From assembly GCA_003219995.1 (NCBI GenBank), contig QHRC01000103.1:1495-11812 (forward strand): 10,318 nucleotides of DNA, written 5' to 3'. The stretch is from Verrucomicrobiota bacterium. GTDB taxonomy: Bacteria > Verrucomicrobiota > Verrucomicrobiia > Chthoniobacterales > UBA10450. Shown in pieces: positions 1-5,680 of the stretch (position 1 is its first letter; every line of letters begins with the position of its first letter). Under the pieces are notes generated by a model that ran no database searches, was not told the DNA's origin, and saw only the letters and a program-made list of their open reading frames with translations. A program made the translations under genes and the position numbers.

Positions 1-126
1 TTGTTCATCTTTCCGCGTCCTCGCGCGGCTGTGGTCGAGCAGATCGTGGAATATTTGCGCGAGCGGCTAGGACAGGATGCTCCGACAGGCATCGAGTCGC
101 GCTTTGAGCCCGCGGGCTCCACCTAA
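1..126 (+). CDS. C-terminal end of an unidentified protein (5' end outside window)
   Basis: Frame 1 is open from the first base to a TAA at 124-126 and gives 41 residues. They begin LFIFPRPRAAVVEQIVEYL and end in a low-complexity tail, FEPAGST. The segment VVEQIVEYLRERLG looks like an amphipathic C-terminal helix, as seen at the end of many alpha/beta hydrolases and other Rossmann-like enzymes, but too little is visible to name a family. The gene points the same way as the DUF2851 gene that follows 65 bases later, with a palindromic repeat between them. It is called a real gene end because the frame is open to the window edge, the composition is protein-like, and the stop sits just before an intergenic repeat. 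Confidence 0.6.
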   Translation: MFIFPRPRAAVVEQIVEYLRERLGQDAPTGIESRFEPAGST

Positions 127-128
127 GT

Positions 129-199
129 TTTGTCATTCCGAGCGAAGTCGAGGAATCTCTTACTGTTAACAATGAGAGAAGATGTCTCGACATGACAAA
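129..199. repeat. Dispersed-type palindromic repeat (TGTCATTCCGAGCGAAG family) overlapping a start codon
   Basis: The left end TTTGTCAT (129-136) is the perfect reverse complement of the right end ATGACAAA (192-199). Inside, CGAG (139-142) pairs with CTCG (186-189), and TCTCT near 156-160 can pair with AGAGA near 175-179. The left half, CATTCCGAGCGAAGTCGAGG, resembles an intergenic repeat that recurs in many environmental bacterial genomes and is often mistranslated on the other strand as a 'DSSTSLGMT' peptide. That recurrence is recalled, not tested here. The element fills the gap between the upstream partial gene and DUF2851, and its right arm contains the ATG used by DUF2851. Confidence 0.6.
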
Positions 200-1598
200 C
201 CGCTACGCGGAAATGCGAGAAAAAGCTGCGCGCGTACGTGAGCAGGCACTGTTTCCTTCGCAGAGAATTCCGAGCGAGCTGGAACTACAAGCGCGCTGGT
301 TCGCCGGAGACTTCGGAAAACAATTTCTCACGACCAACGGAGACAAGATCGACATCGTTCAATTTGGCATTTGGAATCGCGAAGCGGGACCAGATTTCAG
401 CGACGCTGCCATCCGCTTGAACGGGAGCGAACCGATTCGCGGCAACATCGAGTTCGATCTCAGCGATCGAAATTGGGAGGCGCACGGTCACGCAATCAAT
501 CCCGCCTTCGAAAACACTATGCTGCATGTTTTCGTCCACGCCAGCGACCGGACGTTTTTCGCACGCACCCGGTCGAACCGCGAAGTGCCCCAAGTGCGTG
601 TCGATCCGAACGCCTTGCCCGAAACCTTCAGCGCCAACCTTCCGCTGGCGCGGCCAGGCCGTTGTCAGGCGCCGCTCAAAGATTTACCGGAGGAGCGCGT
701 GCGCAGCGTGCTCGATGCTGCGGCCCAGTTTCGTTTACAGCGAAAGGCAGCGCAGATTCGAAACAAGATCGACAATCACGGCCGCGATGAAGCGCTCTTT
801 CAGCAACTGGCGGCGGCGCTCGGCTACAAGGAAAACAAGTTGCCCTTTACGTTGTTGACGCAACGGCTCCCGCTGAAATTGCTTCGCCGTCAATCAACCG
901 ACTGTGAAGCGCTCCTCTTCGGCATTGCCGGTTTTCTTCAAGCGTCCGATCTCGACGTTTATGAAAGATCGACCAGGAAATATGTCCGGCAGTTGTGGGA
1001 CAATTGGTGGCCGCATCGCGACGAACTCCAGCGTTTGATTCTGCCAGGGAAAGTTTGGCGGTTGAGCGGCACGCGTCCGCTCAATCATCCGCAGCGCCGC
1101 GTCGCCGCGCTCGCGGCGCTGGCGCGCAATTGGCCGGCGTTTCAACGCTCGTCCGGCAAAGGGAACTCCGCCGCCGCCAGCGAGTTTCTTCAGGGACTCG
1201 ATCATCCCTTTTGGAATTTCCATTACACGCTCACCGCCGACGCCTCGCCAAAAGAGATGGCGCTCATTGGCGAGTCGCGCATCGCAGAAATTTTGGCCAA
1301 CGTGCTTTTCCCATTCTGGCTGGCAGAAGACGCCGATTCTTCGACTCCGCTCGCACCACGGCGGGCAGGCAGGACAAGCCTTTGGCCGCAATACGCGAAG
1401 CTGCCGGCGCGTTTATCGAATCGCCGGCTCGAAACAGCCGCCACCCGACTTTTCGGGAGCGATCCGCGGCGACTGTTGTTTACCAAAACAGTCGCCCACC
1501 AGCAGGGCTTGCTCCAGATCTACGAGGACTTTTGCATGCAGGACAATTCAGACTGCGCGCACTGCCCCTTTCCCGAGCAGATGCGGAAATGGACGTGA
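192..1598 (+). CDS. DUF2851 family protein
   Basis: This 468-residue soluble protein has no signal peptide or membrane segment. The N-terminal third carries the pattern recognised as DUF2851: an ELELQARWF helix (about 30-37), LTTNGDKI (46-53), GIWNREAGPDF (59-69), a beta strand GNIEF (84-88), then NWEAHGH (94-100) and a strand ending LHVFVHA (111-117). The run of D68, E87 and paired histidines could be a metal or catalytic site, but no activity is established for this family as far as I know. The C-terminus holds a small cysteine cluster (C448, C455, C458) in a DCAHCPF context, which could bind a metal. The length fits the family. The ATG at 192 lies inside the arm of an upstream palindrome and has no clear Shine-Dalgarno sequence. 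The next in-frame ATG, at 213, is the alternative start. Family assignment is from memory of the conserved N-terminus. Confidence 0.85.
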   Translation: MTNRYAEMREKAARVREQALFPSQRIPSELELQARWFAGDFGKQFLTTNGDKIDIVQFGIWNREAGPDFSDAAIRLNGSEPIRGNIEFDLSDRNWEAHGHAINPAFENTMLHVFVHASDRTFFARTRSNREVPQVRVDPNALPETFSANLPLARPGRCQAPLKDLPEERVRSVLDAAAQFRLQRKAAQIRNKIDNHGRDEALFQQLAAALGYKENKLPFTLLTQRLPLKLLRRQSTDCEALLFGIAGFLQASDLDVYERSTRKYVRQLWDNWWPHRDELQRLILPGKVWRLSGTRPLNHPQRRVAALAALARNWPAFQRSSGKGNSAAASEFLQGLDHPFWNFHYTLTADASPKEMALIGESRIAEILANVLFPFWLAEDADSSTPLAPRRAGRTSLWPQYAKLPARLSNRRLETAATRLFGSDPRRLLFTKTVAHQQGLLQIYEDFCMQDNSDCAHCPFPEQMRKWT

Positions 1599-1600
1599 TC

Positions 1601-1694
1601 CGTTACAAAGTTAAATGGTTACAAAGTTAAAAAGATTGAAACCACGCGACAGGAATCTCGTTGCAACTTTTGTAACTCTTTTAACGATTCAACG
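1601..1694. repeat. Inverted array of 8-9-base GTTAAAAG/GTTACAAG units (copy 1)
   Basis: Starting three bases after the DUF2851 stop, the left arm (1601-1631) is a string of roughly 8-base units such as GTTACAAA, GTTAAATG, GTTACAAA and GTTAAAAA. The right arm (1660-1694), read on the other strand, gives the same series in the same order with a few mismatches and one-base gaps. For example, GTTACAAAGTT at 1618-1628 pairs with AACTTTTGTAAC at 1665-1676. The RNA could fold into a stem of about 30 bp with a 28-base loop. The right arm shares an exact 16-mer (GTTAAAAGAGTTACAA, opposite strand) with the second array at 5034-5049. The array separates two co-directional genes. It has no U-tract, so it is not called a classical terminator. 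Confidence 0.75.
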
Positions 1695-1728
1695 TGCGCA
1701 CATAAACAGCCGGGCTTAACATCTTTCT

Positions 1729-2337
1729 ATGCGGCGAATCCGAAAACAGGCGAACGCTTTCACCCTTGTCGAGCTGCTCGTTGTCATTGGCATCATCGCG
1801 ATTTTGATGGGCCTTCTATTCGCCGGAGGCCGCGCCGTCCAACAACAGGCAAAAAGGACGCAAGCAAAGAACGACCTCGCCCAAATCGTGACCGCGGTGA
1901 ACGCATTCTACACGGAGTACGGCAAGTATCCGCTTGTAACCGCCGATACCATCTATGGAACTGGGGGAACCTCAAGTGCCGATTTATTTTACGCGCTGCG
2001 CGCGGTCGCGCTCGGGGCCAACGCAAGCAATGCCATCAATCCTCGGCAGATCGTTTTTAAGATCGTTTTTATCTCACCGCCCTACGTAAAGGATCCAGGG
2101 ACGCCGGTTTCGGGCATCGGAACGGTGACGGGCGCACGCCAATATTATGATCCGTGGGGAATGCCTTATGCAATCGAGGTCGACGGTAATTACAACAACC
2201 AAATTGATATTAATCCTTACACTGCCAATGCTGGCCCGAGTCCATTGCAGGCCGGTGTAATCGCTTGGTCGTTGGGCTCGGATCATCTGAAAGGCTCTGA
2301 TCTCGCAGCTTCCGACGATGTGATTTCGTGGCAGTGA
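1729..2337 (+). CDS. Type II secretion/type IV pilus-like pseudopilin (prepilin-type N-methylation protein)
   Basis: This 202-residue protein starts with a short basic leader, MRRIRKQANA, followed by FTLVELLVVI. That is the prepilin peptidase site, with cleavage expected between A10 and F11 and the conserved Glu at mature position 5 (E15). The leader residue at -1 is Ala instead of the usual Gly. A hydrophobic helix (about 12-33) anchors it in the inner membrane and would pack into the pseudopilus. The middle part, KNDLAQIVTAVNAFYTEYGKYP (in segments around 48-68), matches GspG-like pseudopilins. YYDPWGMPY (139-147) and a C-terminal aspartate-rich segment ending DDVISW (196-201) resemble the GspG calcium-site region. 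No other secretion or pilus gene is nearby, which fits the many scattered single pseudopilins of Verrucomicrobia and Planctomycetes. The start is ATG 1729, and no good ribosome binding site is visible. Confidence 0.88.
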   Translation: MRRIRKQANAFTLVELLVVIGIIAILMGLLFAGGRAVQQQAKRTQAKNDLAQIVTAVNAFYTEYGKYPLVTADTIYGTGGTSSADLFYALRAVALGANASNAINPRQIVFKIVFISPPYVKDPGTPVSGIGTVTGARQYYDPWGMPYAIEVDGNYNNQIDINPYTANAGPSPLQAGVIAWSLGSDHLKGSDLAASDDVISWQ

Positions 2338-2353
2338 TTGTTCGCTGCTTGCA

Positions 2354-2381
2354 ATCGAAAATCTGAAATCTACAATCTACA
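2354..2381 (+). repeat. Four tandem heptamers ahead of tRNA-Gly
   Basis: Exactly in register are ATCGAAA, ATCTGAA, ATCTACA and ATCTACA: four 7-base units between the pseudopilin stop and the tRNA. The last two are identical and the others differ by two or three bases. The tract is A/T-rich and lies 9 bases before the tRNA 5' end, where tRNA promoter or leader sequence would be expected. It does not resemble a protein-coding stretch. Confidence 0.6.
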
Positions 2382-2390
2382 ATTCCGCAC

Positions 2391-2464
2391 GCGGGTGTAG
2401 TTCAATGGTAGAACGGCAGCTTCCCAAGCTGCACACGGGGGTTCGATTCCCCTCACCCGCTCCA
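2391..2464 (+). tRNA. tRNA-Gly (anticodon CCC), CCA encoded
   Basis: A full cloverleaf is visible. The acceptor stem GCGGGTG (2391-2397) pairs with CACCCGC (2454-2460). The D-arm contains TTCAATGGTAGAAC. The anticodon stem GCAGC (2416-2420) pairs with GCTGC (2428-2432) around the loop TTCCCAA, which puts anticodon CCC at 2423-2425. The T-arm GGGG-TTCGATT-CCCC follows. The discriminator base is T2461 and a genomic CCA follows at 2462-2464. It reads GGG glycine codons. It lies on the same strand as the pseudopilin and the GIY-YIG gene, and a large palindrome begins 6 bases downstream. Confidence 0.97.
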
Positions 2465-2470
2465 GCCGTC

Positions 2471-2550
2471 GCTTGAAGCGCTAGCGCGAGCGAAAGCTGG
2501 AGCGTCCGCCGAAGCCTTGCGCGAAGGCGGACATTACCCACGCTTCAAGC
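2471..2550. repeat. Large nested palindrome downstream of tRNA-Gly (REP-like)
   Basis: The outer arms GCTTGAAGCG (2471-2480) and CGCTTCAAGC (2541-2550) are perfect reverse complements. Inside is a second perfect pair, GTCCGCC (2504-2510) and GGCGGAC (2526-2532). A third option, GCCTT (2514-2518) with AAGGC (2524-2528), can compete with the inner stem. The structure is very GC-rich, ends 24 bases before the GIY-YIG start codon, and has no T-run. It may help end the tRNA transcript or act as a tRNA 3' processing barrier, but its form and position are closer to a dispersed REP-like element. Confidence 0.65.
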
Positions 2551-2574
2551 TACCGCGGGCAGGCCAGCCTTCGA

Positions 2575-2826
2575 ATGCATTACGTTTACCTCCTAAAATC
2601 GGAACATTATCCAAAGAAGCAATACGTTGGATTAGCGCGTGATCTCAAACAGCGACTTCTAGATCATAATCGCGGGCAATCGCCGCATACCGCCAAATTT
2701 TATCAGTGGGTACTTGTGGCCTACTTCGCTTTTTCCTGCGACAAGACAGCCATTGCGTTCGAAAAGTACCTCAAGTCGGGATCAGGGCGGGCTTTCGCAA
2801 AACGCCATTTCTACCACAAAAGTTAA
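2575..2826 (+). CDS. Single-domain GIY-YIG nuclease family protein (UPF0213-like)
   Basis: This 83-residue protein is made of one GIY-YIG domain. The GIY element is YVY (3-5) and the YIG element is YVG (17-19). The catalytic-type Arg is R27 in LKQRLLDHN, followed by H31 and N32. The metal-binding-type Glu is E63 in AFEKYLKSGSGRAF (61-74), a signature of the small UPF0213/YhbQ-like branch. These domains cut or bind branched or damaged DNA in better-studied relatives, but the role of stand-alone copies is mostly unknown. There is no fused second domain, no membrane segment, and no clear Shine-Dalgarno sequence before ATG 2575. The gene lies between a palindrome next to tRNA-Gly and the convergent penicillin-binding protein gene (41 bases between the stops). 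Confidence 0.9.
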   Translation: MHYVYLLKSEHYPKKQYVGLARDLKQRLLDHNRGQSPHTAKFYQWVLVAYFAFSCDKTAIAFEKYLKSGSGRAFAKRHFYHKS

Positions 2827-2867
2827 AGCGTCGCCGTGATTCTTGGTACCCTTCGTGCGAGAAAAAA

Positions 2868-5015
2868 TTATTTGCCGCCGAAAAATTTACGGAAGGATTG
2901 AAAGAAACGATTCGGAAAAGTGACGGCTTTTTGGCCAAAATTTTCCAACTGGTTCGCAAACATTTGATCGCCGCCGTGAACCTCACAGGCAACGGTTGGA
3001 ATTTTGTCGACCGGCAAATCGATTTCATAAGCTGTTCCAGCCGCCTCGCAGCCAGTGGTGGCGAGATGATTTGAGAGCGAACAGACCATCGCGCGTTGCA
3101 CGGGCGTGGTCGGCTGCAAATCCTGCGGCGGATAACGTTGCCCGGCCTTATTCATCACCTGGACCCAGACCGGAAGGGCAAGGGCCGCGCCGTAACCACG
3201 TGGAATAATCGTGACCGGTTGATCGAAGCCGACCCAAACGCCGCAGGTGAGCGTGCTCGTGTATCCCAAAAACCATGCGTCCTTGTAATCGTTGGTCGTG
3301 CCGGTTTTGCCGGCGGCCGGAAGTTTGAAGCCTAACGACCGCGCGCTGGCCGCCGTGCCGCGTGTCAGCACTTCTTCCATTAACTGCGAAGTCATCCAGG
3401 CCGCGCTTGGATCGAGCGCCAGAGTGGAAATATGAGCCGCGCGATAAATCGGCTTATGCTGCTGATCATCGATGCGCTCGATCATGTAGGCCTGCTTGCG
3501 CACTCCGGCATTCGGGAAAACAGAATAGGCGGCGGTAAAATCTTTCAAGTCCGTCTCAAACGAACCGATATAAATCGCCGGACCGCGCGGAATATTGTCA
3601 CCGAGGTTGAGGCTGGTCGCGACTTTCTGCACGGCATCGAGTCCGGCGAACTGGCCGACGCGCACGCTCATGGTATTGCGCGAATGAATCAAGCCGTAGG
3701 AGCAAGGCTGGATGCCGCCATAAGTGCCGTCGGAATTTCCCGGCGACCAGTTCCCGGCGCCGTCGATTTCGCCTGGTTGAATGGGGCCGTCGCTGATGGC
3801 TGCGCCGGGCAGGAGTCCATGGGTAAAGGCGAGCGCATAAACGAAGGGCTTGAAAGCCGAACCGACCTGCCGATTCGCGGGTGAGAGCGCCCGATTGAAC
3901 TTACTCTGCGAATAATCGCGACCACCGACCAAGGCGCGAATACCGCCGCTGGCATTGTCGATCGCCACGACCGCGCCCTCGAGATACGGCATCGAGGAAT
4001 CTTCACCGTTCTCCGGCGGTTGATATTTCGCTTTCACCGGATGACGAAAATTGGATTGACGCTCGATTTTTGTGAGCTGGGTTTCGAGCGCATCCTGCGC
4101 GGCATTTTGCACGGCCGGATCGAGCGTAGTGTAAATAAAGAGACCGCCGTTGTCGATCTGGTCCTGCGTGAGAATCGCGTTCAAATCGCGCTGCACCGCG
4201 TCCATCGCATAATTTTCCTGGATCTGCAGCAAACGTTTCGGATGCGGATTTACTTTTGCCAACTTGGCTTGATTAGCTTCCCCCGCCGAAATTCTTTTCA
4301 ATTCAACCATCCGATCCAGGACGGCATCGCGCTGCTGCGCCGCACCGTCCGGATTCCTTAGCGGCGAAAAGCGATTGGGACTTCGAATCAAACCGGCCAG
4401 CAGCGCCGCTTCGGGAAGACTCAATGTCGACGCGCTTTTGCCGAAATAAGCCTGCGAGGCGGTTTCTACGCCGTAACAACCGGAACCGAAATAAATCCGG
4501 TTGATGTAAAGCTCGAGAATCTGCTGCTTGGTGAAATCGCGCTCAATGCGCAAAGCGACCATCGCTTCCAACACTTTTCGGCTGATCGTGCGCCCGCCCA
4601 GCGGAAGGCTGTTGCGCGCGAGCTGTTGCGTAATACTGCTGGCGCCTTCCTTGGCCGACCCGCTCAAAATATCGTGCACCAGCGCGCGAAGAATTCCGCG
4701 CCAATCAATTCCGCTGTGTTGATAAAAACGCGTGTCCTCGCGGGCAAGCAACGCGTTGATAAAAAACGGCGAAATTTGATCGAGCGAAACTTTCAACCGG
4801 TTCGCTCCGGCGAGGCGGCTGTAAATTTTTCCATCGACATCGAAAACCGTATTGCGTTCCGGCATCTCGCCGACTTTTTTCGTGTCGAAAGTGGTGGCCC
4901 AGCCGGCGTAGAAAAGAAAAACAGCGAGACCGGCCGCGGCGACCAAAGCAACCAGCGTGAACTTCCAGCCGTAACGGAAGAGCTTGCTCTTTCGGGCGCG
5001 GGCGAAGAGTTTCAT
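2868..5015 (-). CDS. Class A penicillin-binding protein (PBP1A-type glycosyltransferase/transpeptidase)
   Basis: This 715-residue bifunctional enzyme polymerises lipid II into glycan strands and cross-links the peptides on the outer face of the inner membrane. A basic cytoplasmic tail is followed by one membrane helix (about 20-38). The GT51 domain shows EDTRFYQHSGID (catalytic E93), GASSITQQLARN (124-135), RKVLE (146-150) and ILELYINRIYFG (166-177). The transpeptidase domain shows the nucleophile motif SAFK (S386, K389), SRN (445-447) and KTGT (570-573). The tail after about 640 has the CSLSNHLATTGC...C..H pattern (C645, C656, C677, H680) common at the end of such PBPs. No sizeable OB-like insert is evident, which fits a length below the E. 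coli PBP1A size. The start codon is preceded directly by a repeat array and no ribosome binding site is seen. The gene is convergent with the GIY-YIG gene and downstream of the glutaredoxin gene on the same strand. Confidence 0.95.
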   Translation of the reverse strand: MKLFARARKSKLFRYGWKFTLVALVAAAGLAVFLFYAGWATTFDTKKVGEMPERNTVFDVDGKIYSRLAGANRLKVSLDQISPFFINALLAREDTRFYQHSGIDWRGILRALVHDILSGSAKEGASSITQQLARNSLPLGGRTISRKVLEAMVALRIERDFTKQQILELYINRIYFGSGCYGVETASQAYFGKSASTLSLPEAALLAGLIRSPNRFSPLRNPDGAAQQRDAVLDRMVELKRISAGEANQAKLAKVNPHPKRLLQIQENYAMDAVQRDLNAILTQDQIDNGGLFIYTTLDPAVQNAAQDALETQLTKIERQSNFRHPVKAKYQPPENGEDSSMPYLEGAVVAIDNASGGIRALVGGRDYSQSKFNRALSPANRQVGSAFKPFVYALAFTHGLLPGAAISDGPIQPGEIDGAGNWSPGNSDGTYGGIQPCSYGLIHSRNTMSVRVGQFAGLDAVQKVATSLNLGDNIPRGPAIYIGSFETDLKDFTAAYSVFPNAGVRKQAYMIERIDDQQHKPIYRAAHISTLALDPSAAWMTSQLMEEVLTRGTAASARSLGFKLPAAGKTGTTNDYKDAWFLGYTSTLTCGVWVGFDQPVTIIPRGYGAALALPVWVQVMNKAGQRYPPQDLQPTTPVQRAMVCSLSNHLATTGCEAAGTAYEIDLPVDKIPTVACEVHGGDQMFANQLENFGQKAVTFPNRFFQSFRKFFGGK

Positions 5016-5016
5016 T

Positions 5017-5134
5017 GTTGAAAGGTTAAAAAAGTTAAAAGAGTTACAAGGTTAAAATAGTTTAACCCTTCTGACTCTCTAACCTCTCAGTGGTTCAACG
5101 AATCAACCCTCTTAACGTTGTAACCTTTTTTAAC
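5017..5134. repeat. Inverted array of 8-9-base GTTAAAAG/GTTACAAG units (copy 2)
   Basis: This array fills almost all of the gap between the glutaredoxin stop (5138) and the penicillin-binding protein start (5015). The left half is a series GTTGAAAG, GTTAAAAAA, GTTAAAAGA, GTTACAAG, GTTAAAATA. The right half carries the complementary series (TTCAACGAA, TCAACCC, TTAACG, TTGTAACC). Perfect pairs include GTTAAAAAAG (5025-5034) with CTTTTTTAAC (5125-5134), and GTTACAA (5043-5049) with TTGTAAC (5118-5124). The 16-mer GTTAAAAGAGTTACAA (5034-5049) is identical, in reverse, to 1670-1685 of the first array. In the transcript that leads into the PBP gene this would form a long A/U-rich hairpin exactly where a ribosome binding site should be. 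Confidence 0.75.
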
Positions 5135-5137
5135 AAA

Positions 5138-5473
5138 TCACAAATTGAGCTGCACGTTGCTCTCGTGCTGCTCGCTTGGGCATGGGGCATTGGTCGGAAC
5201 ATCGGTCGCAACCTCGCTTGGCTGCACAATTTTATTGTCGATCAAGTAATTCTCGACTTCGTCGCCGCTCACGTCCGCTAGCATTTTCCCATTGATCTCG
5301 ACGCACGGCGACAGCGGTTGTCCACTTTTAGTTTCCATCTCCCAGCGGAAAGCCGGATTCTGGATGATGTCCTTCTCCGTGAAGGGAAGATTGTACTTCG
5401 TCAAAACGGCGCGCACGCCGGCACTCCAGCCACAATAAGTTTTGAGATAGGCGGTGATTTGAGGCTTATCCAT
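5138..5473 (-). CDS. Glutaredoxin-like protein with CGWS active site
   Basis: This 111-residue thioredoxin-fold protein starts with a beta strand and then TYCGWSAGVRAVL, the glutaredoxin active-site segment (C14 to S17). The second cysteine of the usual CPYC is Ser, so it would work by a monothiol mechanism, as CGFS glutaredoxins do. The cis-proline turn LSPCVEING (54-62) replaces the usual TVPQVFING and adds a cysteine right after the proline (C57). GDEVENYL (70-77) matches the helix that closes the glutathione site. Residues after about 85 form a polar, probably disordered tail with one more cysteine (C98). Likely roles are glutathione-type disulfide exchange or iron-sulfur handling, with no evidence to choose. 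ATG 5473 has only a weak upstream purine stretch. The penicillin-binding protein follows on the same strand across a repeat array, and no shared function is implied. Confidence 0.82.
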   Translation of the reverse strand: MDKPQITAYLKTYCGWSAGVRAVLTKYNLPFTEKDIIQNPAFRWEMETKSGQPLSPCVEINGKMLADVSGDEVENYLIDNKIVQPSEVATDVPTNAPCPSEQHESNVQLNL

Positions 5474-5583
5474 TTCTCGAAGCCTAGCACGAGATCCACA
5501 GAATTACAGGTCAGATTGAGCCGATCATTTTCCGCGCAGGAAAGATCGACATTTTGACCGCCACGGCATTTAAAACCATTACC

Positions 5584-5635
5584 GGGACGCCGATTTTTTC
5601 TCCCAAGGTCATCCTATCGGGATCCCGGCGTGCCC
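5584..5635. other. Imperfect hairpin downstream of the sigma factor gene
   Basis: GGGACGCCG (5584-5592) and CGGCGTGCCC (5626-5635) pair over CGCCG/CGGCG, then GGG/CCC across a small bulge, enclosing a 33-base loop. The hairpin lies about 45 bases beyond the sigma factor stop, in the 207-base gap before the glutaredoxin gene. It could stabilise or end the sigma transcript, but no U-tract directly follows on the - strand. The remainder of the gap (5474-5680) shows no gene and nothing else recognisable. Confidence 0.3.
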
Positions 5636-5680
5636 AAGTTTGTCGGTGGCATCTAAAATGGCGAGGGAGATTGGAAAGTG

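Noticed and set aside
5..193. 62-residue open frame on the - strand
   Set aside because: It runs through the intergenic palindrome and antisense to the upstream gene end. Its 'DSSTSLGMT' segment is the usual false translation of this type of repeat.
995..1630. 211-residue open frame on the + strand inside DUF2851
   Set aside because: It is an Arg/Ala-rich shadow in another frame, covering the recognisable DUF2851 coding frame and running on into the repeat array.
3432..3884. 150-residue open frame antisense to the penicillin-binding protein
   Set aside because: It is fully inside the transpeptidase domain coding sequence, which is intact on the other strand, and its translation has no recognisable pattern.
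1601..5134. The two repeat arrays as a CRISPR or as ends of a mobile element
   Set aside because: Units are 8-9 bases with no spacers, so it is not a CRISPR. Between them lie unrelated housekeeping-type genes in both orientations and no transposase, so a composite element is not supported.
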